A stretch of 64,000 nt of DNA from assembly GCA_020160915.1 (NCBI GenBank), contig JAIUPK010000005.1, forward strand, positions 186,001 to 250,000. The letters run 5' to 3'. This DNA comes from Actinomycetota bacterium (GTDB lineage Bacteria; Actinomycetota; Actinomycetes; Actinomycetales; Microbacteriaceae). Both the position numbers and the translations under genes were made by a program. The notes under the pieces are model-generated. The model worked only from the letters and a program-made list of their open reading frames with translations. It ran no database searches and was not told the origin of the DNA. Positions within the stretch are counted from its first letter, which is position 1, and each line of letters begins with the position of its first letter. Below, in pieces: positions 1-8,248 of the stretch.

Positions 1-1
1 G

Positions 2-136
2 TTCACGACCGGGATGACCGTGGTTGATTTCGATCCGCCGATCGCCAATGCGAACGTCGCAACCCACCTCGACGTGCCCGGGTTCTGGGCGTACGTCGAG
101 AACGTGTACGCGCGGGTGGCGCGCGAGCACAGTTAG
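2..136 (+). CDS. 3' end of an unidentified gene
   Basis: Frame 2 is open from the window edge to a TAG at 134-136 and gives the last 44 residues of a protein that starts outside the window. The tail is acidic and aromatic (it contains VDFDPP and PGFWAYVENVYARVAREHS). I do not recognise a family from this fragment. Its stop codon is the first base triplet of a 23-bp tandem duplication shared with the end of the convergent VOC gene. Confidence 0.5.
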   Translation, partial: FTTGMTVVDFDPPIANANVATHLDVPGFWAYVENVYARVAREHS

Positions 137-179
137 GTCAGGCGCTGTCCCACTGGTAGGTCAGGCTCTGTCCCACTGG
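134..179. repeat. 23-bp tandem duplication at convergent gene ends
   Basis: Bases 134-156 and 157-179 are head-to-tail copies that match at 22 of 23 positions (GGCGCTG in the first, GGCTCTG in the second). The second copy holds the last codons and stop of the minus-strand VOC gene. The first repeats those codons behind the VOC stop and also supplies the stop of the plus-strand gene. It looks like a local slippage duplication. Confidence 0.85.
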
Positions 180-529
180 CAGAAGTGCAGCAGCACGCCG
201 GCCGGGTCGTGCACGAACGTGACGAGAGCGCCGTAGTCCCGGCGCTTCGGAGCCTGCACTCGCGCGCCGGAGGCGGGGTTGGCGGCGATCTGGGTGCTGA
301 CGAGGTCGAACCAGGCCGCGGCATCCTCGACGGTGAAATGGAGCATCGTGTTCTCGGCGATCCGCCGGTCAGCGAAGTCCTGCAGGTAGAAGTGCTGCTC
401 GGATGCCTCAACTAGGGCAAGACCGTCACCCACTTCGTTCACCGACCAGCCGAGCCCACGGTAGAAGTCGATCGACGCGGCGAAGTCGAGCGCAGGGATG
501 AACGGGCGAAGGTCGGTCACCTGGGGCAT
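161..529 (-). CDS. VOC-fold (glyoxalase/bleomycin-resistance-like) protein
   Basis: A 122-residue single-domain protein of the vicinal oxygen chelate superfamily. The N-terminus (FIPALDFAASIDFYRGLGW, residues 9-27) is the typical first beta-alpha unit, and the C-terminal VTFVHDPAGVLLHFCQ is the usual closing strand with its 'D-PxGxxxxF' pattern. Such proteins are often glyoxalase-like, antibiotic-binding or dioxygenase-like; the substrate cannot be told here. A TAGCCT hexamer lies 7-12 bases before the ATG (536-541), so it probably has its own leaderless transcript although it lies 33 bases behind the tetR stop. The 3' end is partly duplicated. Confidence 0.85.
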   Translation of the reverse strand: MPQVTDLRPFIPALDFAASIDFYRGLGWSVNEVGDGLALVEASEQHFYLQDFADRRIAENTMLHFTVEDAAAWFDLVSTQIAANPASGARVQAPKRRDYGALVTFVHDPAGVLLHFCQWDRA

Positions 530-562
530 CTCATCAGGCTAACCCGGGGTGCTCCACACCAG

Positions 563-1126
563 CTAGCGATCCGAGGGCAGCGTCGCGACCAGGGCATCGA
601 CGAGCCGAACGAAGCTGCGGTCGACGTCGAGGGGGAGACCGAAGCCACCCGCCGCTTCGAGGGCGACGAAGCCGTGCAGGCCTGATCGAAGCGTGCGGAT
701 CGCGTCGATCTCGTTGTCACCCTCGAGCCGGTAGGCGGCCAGCGCGCCCCTCAGCACGTCGACTGCCCTGACACTCGCCGCGAGCGCGTCGGCGTCCGTG
801 GGGTCCGGGGCGGCGAGTGTCGCCGCGTACCGTCCCGGGTGAGCCTTCGCCCAACGGCGGTACTCGGCGGCGATCGAGCGCACCGCGTCTGCCCCGGATC
901 GCCCGACTGCGGCATCCCGCATCACCTCGGCCAGCTCGGCTTTCGCCCGCGCCTCGATGGTGCGCTGCAGGGCATCCTGACCCGCTATGTGCTTGTACAG
1001 GCTGGGGGGCTGCACGCCGAGGCGGGCGGCGAGGGCGGCCAGGCTGAGCTGGGCGAGCCCCACCTCATCGGCGAGACGCTCCGCCTCGTCGACGACCCGC
1101 TCGGCGGTCAGGCCGGCCCTAGGCAT
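563..1126 (-). CDS. TetR/AcrR-family repressor (WHG-type C-terminal domain)
   Basis: A 187-residue regulator. The N-terminal helix-turn-helix is at about residues 28-50 (LAALAARLGVQPPSLYKHI), the usual TetR pattern. The C-terminal part (LRSGLHGFVALEAAGGFGLP...) matches the WHG-type ligand domain. The ATG at 1124-1126 is chosen because the domain begins there; its first 8 bases overlap the stop of the upstream hydrolase gene, so the two are translationally coupled. It most likely represses its own operon through the two inverted repeats at 1926-1961. The inducer is unknown. Confidence 0.85.
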   Translation of the reverse strand: MPRAGLTAERVVDEAERLADEVGLAQLSLAALAARLGVQPPSLYKHIAGQDALQRTIEARAKAELAEVMRDAAVGRSGADAVRSIAAEYRRWAKAHPGRYAATLAAPDPTDADALAASVRAVDVLRGALAAYRLEGDNEIDAIRTLRSGLHGFVALEAAGGFGLPLDVDRSFVRLVDALVATLPSDR

Positions 1127-1937
1127 TCGTGCCCAAATCGGCAAGGAAGGATGCCACGGCCGGAACCACGACGTCGGGCCGCTGCGACTGCGGGTAGTGG
1201 CCGGCCTCAGCAACCATCACGACGGTGGCGGACAGCTGGTCGCCGATCCATGCCGCCTCAGCGGCCGGAGTGGGGAAGTCGGGGTCCAGCTCGCCCATGA
1301 TGACCAACGCCGGAGCCGAGACTGCGGGCAGCGCGGCCTCCGCGGGAGCATGGGTCGTGCGGGTGGTGCGGGAGAACGCCGCGCCGTAACCCGGGCGCTT
1401 GAGGGCGGCGGCGACCGTGGCCAGGTACTCGGTCTGGTCTTCGGGCAGTCGACCCTTGTAGAGCGACGGCAGGTAGCCCTTCCACACCGCGGCGGCCCAC
1501 GGACGCGCCATCAGCACGCGGAAGGCCAGACGCATGGCGGCGCCGACGCTCGGCGGATTGCGCACGAATGGACCCACGAGCACGAGTCCGCGCACCAGCT
1601 CCGGTCGTGCGGCCGCGGCGATGACCGCGGAGCCTGCGCCCATCGAATTGCCGATGACGACGGCAGGCTCACCGAGGTGCTCGACGAGGGCGATGATGTC
1701 CCGGGCGGTGGCTTCGTCGTCATACTCGGCGAAGTCGGTGCTGCTGTCGCCGTGTCCCCGGAGGTCGGTGAGCGCGACGCGGTAGTCCGCGGCGATGAGG
1801 GAGGGGGCGAGGTGGCGCCAGGTGGAGCGCAGGTCTCCCATGCCGGGAACGAACACGACGAGAGGGCCGGCGCCCGCTATCTCGTAGGCGACGGTGCCGC
1901 CATCGACGGGGATCACATCCACTGAGCTAATGTTCAT
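1119..1937 (-). CDS. Alpha/beta hydrolase, first gene of a tetR operon
   Basis: A 272-residue alpha/beta-hydrolase fold protein. It shows an oxyanion-side motif FVPGMGD (29-35), the nucleophile elbow GNSMG with Ser98, an acidic residue in MGELDPDFP, and a catalytic His in EAGHYP near the C-terminus, so the Ser-Asp-His triad looks complete. The start is taken at the ATG of MNISSVDV; an in-frame ATG two codons earlier (1943) is equally possible. Either fits a leaderless mRNA, because TTGACA (1968-1973) and TAGCTT (1945-1950) lie 17 bases apart just upstream. It is followed directly by its TetR regulator. The substrate is unknown. Confidence 0.85.
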   Translation of the reverse strand: MNISSVDVIPVDGGTVAYEIAGAGPLVVFVPGMGDLRSTWRHLAPSLIAADYRVALTDLRGHGDSSTDFAEYDDEATARDIIALVEHLGEPAVVIGNSMGAGSAVIAAAARPELVRGLVLVGPFVRNPPSVGAAMRLAFRVLMARPWAAAVWKGYLPSLYKGRLPEDQTEYLATVAAALKRPGYGAAFSRTTRTTHAPAEAALPAVSAPALVIMGELDPDFPTPAAEAAWIGDQLSATVVMVAEAGHYPQSQRPDVVVPAVASFLADLGTNA

Positions 1938-1973
1938 AGCCATAAAGCTAATGGACATAGCCAACGGTGTCAA
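1926..1973 (-). promoter_or_regulatory. Promoter and twin operators of the hydrolase-tetR operon
   Basis: On the minus strand TTGACA (1968-1973) and TAGCTT (1945-1950) are separated by exactly 17 bases. Two copies of a 15-bp imperfect palindrome, GCTA-N7-TAGC, lie at 1926-1940 and 1947-1961. They differ at only two central bases, and their centres are 21 bp apart (two helical turns). One covers the spacer and part of the -10, the other the start codon, as expected for repression by the TetR protein encoded in the same operon. The operator assignment is inference; the repeats themselves are plain. Confidence 0.7.
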
Positions 1974-1996
1974 GGGGGATGTGGCACGGTTGAGCC

Positions 1997-4495
1997 ATGG
2001 CATCCGAACCGCTTCTCGAGCGCGCTCCGCGCCCCTGGAACGCGGATGCCGCGTACGACGCGTTCGAGGGCTGGGCATCCGGGCGCGGGCTCCCGCTCTA
2101 CCCCGCGCAGGACGAGGCGCTGATCGAGCTGGTGTCGGGCGCGAACGTGATCCTCAGCACTCCGACCGGCACGGGCAAGTCACTGGTGGCGATCGCGGCG
2201 CACTTCGTCGCCCTCGCTCAAGGCAAGCGCACGTTCTACACCGCTCCGATCAAGGCCCTCGTGAGCGAGAAGTTCTTCGCCCTCGTCGACATCTTCGGTG
2301 CCGAGAACGTCGGTATGGTCACGGGCGATTCGAGCGTCAACCCGGATGCCCCGATCATCTGCTGCACGGCGGAGATCCTCGCCAACCTCGCCCTCCGCCA
2401 CGGAGCCGACGCACCTGTCGATCAGGTCGTGATGGACGAGTTCCACTTCTACGCGGACCCCGACCGCGGCTGGGCGTGGCAGGTGCCCCTGCTGACGCTG
2501 CCGCGAGTGCAGTTCCTTCTCATGTCCGCGACGCTCGGGCCGATGAAGGAGCTCGCCGACGATCTCACTCGCCGCACCGGGCGTGAGACGAGCCTGATCA
2601 CCGGTGTCGACCGGCCCGTGCCGCTGCAATACTCCTATGCACTCACGCCCGTGCATGAGACTGTCGAGGATCTTCTGCACACCGGTCAGTCGCCGATCTA
2701 CATCGTGCATTTCTCGCAGGCGGCGGCCCTGGAGCGGGCGCAGGCGATGACGAGCATCAAGATCGTCAGCCGGGAGCATCGCGACGAGATCGCTGAGGCG
2801 ATCGGCTCCTTCCGCTTCACTACGGTGTTCGGTCAGACCCTGTCACGCCTCATCCGTGCCGGCATCGGGGTGCACCACGCGGGCATGCTGCCCAAGTACC
2901 GCCGGCTGGTCGAGCAGCTCGCCCAGCGCGGTCTGCTGCGCGTCATCTGCGGCACCGACACGCTCGGCGTGGGCATCAACGTGCCAATCCGTACGGTGCT
3001 GCTTACGGCACTCACCAAGTTCGACGGCACCCGGATGCGCCAGCTCAGCGCCCGAGAATTCCACCAGATTGCGGGTCGTGCCGGTCGTGCGGGCTACGAC
3101 ACCGCGGGTACGGTCGTCGCCCAGGCTCCCGAGCACGAGGCCGAGAACGCTCGCCTGGTCGCCAAGGCCGGCGACGACATCAAGAAGGTGCGCAAGATTG
3201 TGCGCAAGAAGGCGCCCGAGGGTTTCGTCTCGTGGAGCCAGACGAGCTTCGAGCGGATGATCGCCGCCGAACCCGAGACTCTGACCAGTCACATGCAGGT
3301 CAGCCATTCGATGATCCTCAACGTCATCGCCCGCGGCGGCGATGCATTCCAGGCCATGCGCGACCTCATCTTCGACAGCCACGAGACGTGGAACAACAAG
3401 CTCGCCCTCGCGCGCCGCGCGCTCGCGATCTACCGCACTCTGCGCACCGCCGGAGTGGTCACTCAGACCGCCCAGGGCACGATCGCTCTCACCGTCGACC
3501 TCCAGCCGAACTTCGCGCTCAACCAGCCACTGTCGCCCTTCGCCCTGGCGGTGTTCGAGCTTCTCGACCCGGAATCGCCGAGCTATGCGCTCGACATGAT
3601 CTCCGTGCTCGAGGCGACCCTCGACGACCCTCGGCCGATACTCTCCCAGCAGCAGTTCCAGGCCCGCGGCGAGGCCGTCGCCGCCATGAAGGCGGAGGGC
3701 ATCGAGTACGACGAACGCATGGAACTGCTCGAGCAGATCACGTGGCCCAAGCCCCTTGAGGAACTTCTGGATGCCGCGTTCGAGACCTACAGCGCCAGCC
3801 AGCCCTGGATCGGCGACTTCGCTCTCAGCCCCAAGACGGTGGTGCGCGACATGTACGAGCGGGCCATGACCTTCGCCGACTTCGTGGGCTACTACAAGCT
3901 CGCGCGCAGCGAGGGCCTGGTGCTGCGGTACCTGTCCGACGCCTACCGCGCCGCGCGCCAGACGATTCCGGATGACGCCAAGACCGAGGAGCTGCGTGAC
4001 CTCATCGAATGGCTCGGAGAGGTCGTTCGACAGGTCGACTCGAGCCTCCTCGACGAGTGGGAAGCGATGGTCAATCCGACCTCGGTGATCGAGCCTGTCG
4101 AGATCTCGCCGCCGAACCCGCCCTCAGTCCTCTCCAACCCGCGCGCCTTCCGCGTGCTCGTGCGCAACGAGTTGTTCCGGCGGGTGCAACTGGCCGACCT
4201 CGAGGACTGGCAGGCACTCGGCGAACTCGATGCGGCATCCGGGTTCGATGCCGACCGTTGGGCCGATTCCATGGACGCCTACTTCGACGAGCACGGCTCG
4301 CTCGGTACGGGTCCGGATGCCCGGGGCCCGGCGATGATCATCATCACCGAGCATCCCGATCACTGGGCAGTGCGGCAGATCTTCGACGACCCCGCGGGCG
4401 ATCACGACTGGGGCATCAGCGCGACGGTGGACCTCGCCGAGTCCGCCGAGGCCGGCATCGCCGTCGTGCGGGTGACGGGCGTCGATCGGCTCTGA
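1997..4495 (+). CDS. helY: Ski2/HelY-like DEAD/DEAH-box RNA helicase with DUF3516 region
   Basis: An 832-residue superfamily 2 helicase. Walker A is TPTGTGKS (residues 55-62), motif II is of the DE-x-H type (MDEFHFYAD), motif III is SAT (LLMSATLG), and motif VI is QIAGRAGRAG. The long C-terminal half has no catalytic motifs and corresponds to the region called DUF3516 in actinobacterial Ski2-like helicases. These enzymes are thought to unwind RNA in turnover or ribosome-related processes. The gene diverges from the hydrolase-tetR operon. In frame within it, near 4082-4107, is a copy of a short palindromic repeat that adds the peptide SVIEPVEI. Confidence 0.9.
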   Translation: MASEPLLERAPRPWNADAAYDAFEGWASGRGLPLYPAQDEALIELVSGANVILSTPTGTGKSLVAIAAHFVALAQGKRTFYTAPIKALVSEKFFALVDIFGAENVGMVTGDSSVNPDAPIICCTAEILANLALRHGADAPVDQVVMDEFHFYADPDRGWAWQVPLLTLPRVQFLLMSATLGPMKELADDLTRRTGRETSLITGVDRPVPLQYSYALTPVHETVEDLLHTGQSPIYIVHFSQAAALERAQAMTSIKIVSREHRDEIAEAIGSFRFTTVFGQTLSRLIRAGIGVHHAGMLPKYRRLVEQLAQRGLLRVICGTDTLGVGINVPIRTVLLTALTKFDGTRMRQLSAREFHQIAGRAGRAGYDTAGTVVAQAPEHEAENARLVAKAGDDIKKVRKIVRKKAPEGFVSWSQTSFERMIAAEPETLTSHMQVSHSMILNVIARGGDAFQAMRDLIFDSHETWNNKLALARRALAIYRTLRTAGVVTQTAQGTIALTVDLQPNFALNQPLSPFALAVFELLDPESPSYALDMISVLEATLDDPRPILSQQQFQARGEAVAAMKAEGIEYDERMELLEQITWPKPLEELLDAAFETYSASQPWIGDFALSPKTVVRDMYERAMTFADFVGYYKLARSEGLVLRYLSDAYRAARQTIPDDAKTEELRDLIEWLGEVVRQVDSSLLDEWEAMVNPTSVIEPVEISPPNPPSVLSNPRAFRVLVRNELFRRVQLADLEDWQALGELDAASGFDADRWADSMDAYFDEHGSLGTGPDARGPAMIIITEHPDHWAVRQIFDDPAGDHDWGISATVDLAESAEAGIAVVRVTGVDRL
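4082..4107. repeat. Palindromic repeat copy 1, inside helicase gene
   Basis: The sequence TCGGTGATCGAGCCTGTCGA followed by GATCTC matches the copies at 19713, 27121 and 31711 (core TCGAGCYTGTCGAGA). It is read in frame in the helicase as SVIEPVEI, in the non-catalytic C-terminal part. Confidence 0.7.
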
Positions 4496-4588
4496 GCTGC
4501 GCGCGGATCTTGGGTGAACACTATTCGCGAACCCGGTTCGAGGACTACGCTGGCCGCAAGTCACCCCGCCCGAATCGGAGACGCCCCC

Positions 4589-5557
4589 ATGAAGATCCTG
4601 TCTGCTGCCCTCGCCACCGCCGGTGCGTTCGCTCTCGCCCTCGCAGGCACAGCCCCCGCCATGGCGGCGGGGCGTGACATCGATCCCGGCGATTCGATGT
4701 ACACGGTCAGCTGCGACGCTCTCGTCGACATCTACAACGACTGGCAGTTCATGTCGGTCGCGCCGACTACCGCGGTTTCGAAGCCCATTGGCGATGGCAC
4801 AGGAAACCAGGACCTCGACTCGTGCGCCGACCAGCCCGCATACGACGCGTCCACGGGCAAGTCCTACTACGTGCGGATCACTTTCGACGGCGAGGACTCG
4901 CACTGGGCGCTCGCCTCGGTCAACGTCACGACTGGTGCGAGCACGACCGTCGCCGAATTCCTCTGGGAGAACGGCGAGTTTCCCACCCTCCCGAGGATCG
5001 ATGCGATCGCCATCGCTCCGAATGGCACCGCCTACGCCCTTGGTGACGGCACCCTGTGGAGCCTCGATCTCACCAATGCGACGGTGGAGCCGATCGGCGA
5101 AACCCTCAGCGCCCAGGCATTTGCCTCCGACCCTCGCACGGGCGAGTTCTACGCGATTGAGTACGGGGGAGACGTCTACAGTTTCGACGACATCGCCAAC
5201 ACCGGTTCAGTGACGTTGGTGGGCTCGCTCGCCCATCCCGATCTGGATCTGGACGGTGAGGCCACCGGTGTTCGCGCACTCCAAATCGACGGCGATGGCA
5301 CGTTCTGGATCGTGGTCGACACCCGTGAGGGACTCAGCGATCTGTGGAGCTTCACCCAGGCAGCGCTGACCTCGCCTGTGCTCTCCGGCCTCTTCACGGA
5401 TGATCCGTTCTTCACTCAGGCTCTGCTGATCGTCCCCGGCGCTGCCCTGGCCGCAACGGGCGCTGACCTGAGTGCCGCGCCGTACCTTGCTGGCGGTGCT
5501 GCGCTTGCCGTGATCGCGGGCGGCGCGGTGCTGCTGATTCGCCGCCGCCGCGCCTAA
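4589..5557 (+). CDS. Secreted protein with LAATG cell-wall sorting signal
   Basis: A 322-residue exported protein. Residues 1-27 form a signal peptide ending near AMAA. The mature part is a series of beta-rich segments that mix 'TG', 'LW' and 'FYAIEYGG' stretches, suggestive of a beta-propeller. The C-terminus is a sorting signal: LAATG at 287-291, a hydrophobic helix, then RRRR. LAXTG is the motif used by actinobacterial class E sortases, so the protein is probably covalently attached to peptidoglycan. A GGAG at 4577-4580 sits 8 bases before the ATG, so this gene does have a leader. Its biological role is unknown; no sortase gene lies in the window. Confidence 0.85.
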   Translation: MKILSAALATAGAFALALAGTAPAMAAGRDIDPGDSMYTVSCDALVDIYNDWQFMSVAPTTAVSKPIGDGTGNQDLDSCADQPAYDASTGKSYYVRITFDGEDSHWALASVNVTTGASTTVAEFLWENGEFPTLPRIDAIAIAPNGTAYALGDGTLWSLDLTNATVEPIGETLSAQAFASDPRTGEFYAIEYGGDVYSFDDIANTGSVTLVGSLAHPDLDLDGEATGVRALQIDGDGTFWIVVDTREGLSDLWSFTQAALTSPVLSGLFTDDPFFTQALLIVPGAALAATGADLSAAPYLAGGAALAVIAGGAVLLIRRRRA

Positions 5558-5563
5558 GCGCCC

Positions 5564-6799
5564 CTAGAACACGTGGCGGTCGAGCCACTCGTTCCCGAAC
5601 TTGCGCTCGGGGTCGAGTCGCTCGGCCAGTTCGACGAAGTCGCCGAGACGCGGGTACAGGCTCCGGTCGACCGCGTGGAACAGCTTTCCCCAGTGCGGTC
5701 GCGCACCGAACGGCGCGAGGGCTTGCTCGACGATCGGCAGCAGGGCCAGCACAGCGTCGGGCTCGAAGCGCCAGGTGAAGTGGATGCCGACGGCATCCGT
5801 CTCGTAGGCACCGCTCAGCCACAGTGAATCGGCGGCCATCGACCGCAGCTCCGACACGTGCAGAAGAGGCGTGATCCGCGCGTTCAACGCCCGAATCGCC
5901 TCGATGGCGGCGACGGCATTGCGCCGAGGCACGATGTATTCGCTCTGCAGCTCGTTGCCGTTGCTGGGCGTGAACTCCATGCGGAAGTGCGGCAGCCGAT
6001 CGATCCACGGGCCAGGAACACCGCCCTGTTGGGTCGTGTTCGTCGGCTCCATCTCCGCGAGCGGGTGCTTCTCGACAGCCGCAGGCCGTGCGCCGTAGAG
6101 CTCCCTGGGCGGTCGAGCAGATCCGATGACACTCTTCAGCCATACCCGCCCGACGGACTCTCCCGACCAGTCGGTGAAGACGCTGACGCTGTAAGCCCTG
6201 CCCATGATGGCGTCGAAGTTCTCGATCAATCGCGTCCAGGTGAGGCCCTCGTAGACGTCCTGTCGCACGTCAAAGGTCGGCTCGATGTCGAGGGTCACGC
6301 GGGTGACGATCCCGAGAGCGCCCAGCGATACGACGGCTCCGTCGAACGACTCGTCGATCGGGCCGATCGTCACGAGTTCGCCGGATGCGGTCACGAGCTC
6401 GAGCCCCGCAACAGCGCGAGCGAGCGTGCCGTTGCGGTCGCCCGAGCCGTGGGTGCCCGTGGCGATCGCACCGGCAACGGAGATGTGCGGAAGCGACGCG
6501 AGATTGCGCAGCGCCCAGCCCTGCGCCTGCAGCGCGGTGCCGAGGTCGCCGTAGCGAAGACCGGCGTTGAACGAGACGGTCTCTGTGTCAGCGTCGATGC
6601 GGATGTCAGGGTCCAGTGCCTCGAGCGAGACGAGTTCAGCCGAGTCGGCCATTCCCGAGAACGAGTGCCGGCTGCCCAGTGCACGGATTCTCGGCGTGCG
6701 AGCCACCAGCTCCTGCACCTCGTCGACAGTGCGAGGGCGATGCACGGTGCTCGCCGAGTACTCGTAGAAGCCTGACCAGTTGGTGCCGACGGATGCCAT
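5564..6799 (-). CDS. FAD-linked alditol (xylitol) oxidase-like protein
   Basis: A 411-residue VAO-type flavoprotein. The N-terminal FAD domain has RALGSRHSFSG (39-49); His45 sits where the alditol oxidases bind FAD covalently. THGSGD further on completes the dinucleotide fold, and the protein ends in WLDRHVF, typical of the D-arabinono-lactone/alditol oxidase C-terminal domain. It probably oxidises the terminal hydroxyl of a sugar alcohol with O2, making H2O2. The start has a CAGAAT hexamer at -12 to -7. The first 26 bases around the start resemble those of the sigma gene at 56869 (see findings). Confidence 0.85.
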   Translation of the reverse strand: MASVGTNWSGFYEYSASTVHRPRTVDEVQELVARTPRIRALGSRHSFSGMADSAELVSLEALDPDIRIDADTETVSFNAGLRYGDLGTALQAQGWALRNLASLPHISVAGAIATGTHGSGDRNGTLARAVAGLELVTASGELVTIGPIDESFDGAVVSLGALGIVTRVTLDIEPTFDVRQDVYEGLTWTRLIENFDAIMGRAYSVSVFTDWSGESVGRVWLKSVIGSARPPRELYGARPAAVEKHPLAEMEPTNTTQQGGVPGPWIDRLPHFRMEFTPSNGNELQSEYIVPRRNAVAAIEAIRALNARITPLLHVSELRSMAADSLWLSGAYETDAVGIHFTWRFEPDAVLALLPIVEQALAPFGARPHWGKLFHAVDRSLYPRLGDFVELAERLDPERKFGNEWLDRHVF

Positions 6800-6835
6800 G
6801 GCACCATTCTGTCCGCATAAACCTCCGGGGTCGGC

Positions 6836-8248
6836 ATGGATCGCGTGCTGCGGGTGTTGACTGACTTCATGACTCGCCAGCAGCGCCTCGTCCTCGTCAT
6901 CGCCGTGCTCGCCTCGTTCGTCGCCTTCCTCGACAGCTCAGTCATCAACGTCGCTCTGCCAGCCATGACTGGTGAGTTGGGCGGTGGGTTGACCGTGCAG
7001 CAGTGGATCGTTGACGCCTACCTCATCACGCTCGGGTCGCTCATCCTGCTCGCCGGGTCAGTGTCAGACGTCTACGGCCGGATCGTCGTGCTCAGGGTGG
7101 GGCTGATCGGGTTCGGGGTGGCATCCGTTCTGATCGCGGTCGCGGGCTCAGCCGAATTCGTGATCGCCATGCGTGCTGTTCAGGGCATAGCGGGCGCCCT
7201 CCTGGTGCCGAGCTCGCTGGCCATCATCATGTCGTCGTTCCGGGATGCCGCCCAGGCCAAGGCGATCGGCCAGTGGACGGCCTGGACCAGCGCTGCGTTC
7301 CTCGCCGGCCCGTTCCTCGGCGGCGTCTTCGTCGACTACCTGAGCTGGCGCCTCGTCTTCGCCATCAATGTGATCCCGATCATCGTCACGCTCATCCTGC
7401 TCGGGATGCTCGGCCAGAAGGACATTCGCAGGGCCGGGGTGCACATCGACTACCCCGGAGCCGTGCTGGGTATCATCGGACTCGGCGGACCGGTGTTCGC
7501 CCTGATCGAGCAGGGCAATCTCGGCTGGGCGCATCCGGCCATCTACCTGCCGTTCGGTCTCGGGTTGCTCAGCTTCGCCGCGTTCATCTGGTGGCAGTCA
7601 CGCGCGAAGAACCCCATGCTTCCGCTGGAGCTGTTCCGCATTCGCAACTTCAGCGCCGGCAACCTTTCAACCGCACTGGTCTACGGTGCGCTGTCGATTG
7701 GTGGCTTCATCGTGGTGATCTTCCTTCAGGAGGTCGCCGGGTTCACCGCCACCGCCGCGGCCCTGGCCCTGCTCCCGGTCTCGATCGGCAACGTGCTGCT
7801 GTCGTCGTTCTTCGGCGGTCTCAGTGGCAAGTACGGGCCGCGGTTGTTCATGACCGCGGGCCCGATCATCGCGGGCGCGGGCTATCTGTTGCTGCTGGGG
7901 ATGGGGCAGAGCGTCAACTACCTCGTGAATGTTTTGCCGGGCATCCTGCTGTTCGCTGTCGGCCTGTCGATGACGGTTGCCCCGTTGACCGCCGCTGTGC
8001 TCGGGTCGGTCTCGGCCGCCCAATCGGGCATCGGATCTGCCGTGAACAACGCGGTGGCCCGGGTCGCCGGACTGGTGGCGATCGCAATGCTGGGCGTGAT
8101 CATCGTCGGCAAGCTCGACGTCGACGGCTTCCACCGCGTGCTCATCGTGACGGCTGCGCTTCTGATTCTGGGCGGAATCGTCTCGTTCGTGGGAATCCGC
8201 AATCCCACGAAATCAGCGGAGCCGTCAGGCGAGCAGCCTGCTGCCTGA
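6836..8248 (+). CDS. MFS drug exporter, DHA2 (EmrB/QacA) type
   Basis: A 470-residue membrane protein with about 14 predicted hydrophobic segments. The first helix carries ASFVAFLDSSVINVALP, the DHA2 'motif D1', and a motif A-like SDVYGRIVV lies between helices 2 and 3. A proton-driven exporter of drugs or metabolites is likely. The start is uncertain: ATG 6869 (MTRQQRLVL) also begins just before helix 1 and may be the true one. The last 24 bases overlap the 3' end of the convergent ubiA-like gene. Confidence 0.85.
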   Translation: MDRVLRVLTDFMTRQQRLVLVIAVLASFVAFLDSSVINVALPAMTGELGGGLTVQQWIVDAYLITLGSLILLAGSVSDVYGRIVVLRVGLIGFGVASVLIAVAGSAEFVIAMRAVQGIAGALLVPSSLAIIMSSFRDAAQAKAIGQWTAWTSAAFLAGPFLGGVFVDYLSWRLVFAINVIPIIVTLILLGMLGQKDIRRAGVHIDYPGAVLGIIGLGGPVFALIEQGNLGWAHPAIYLPFGLGLLSFAAFIWWQSRAKNPMLPLELFRIRNFSAGNLSTALVYGALSIGGFIVVIFLQEVAGFTATAAALALLPVSIGNVLLSSFFGGLSGKYGPRLFMTAGPIIAGAGYLLLLGMGQSVNYLVNVLPGILLFAVGLSMTVAPLTAAVLGSVSAAQSGIGSAVNNAVARVAGLVAIAMLGVIIVGKLDVDGFHRVLIVTAALLILGGIVSFVGIRNPTKSAEPSGEQPAA

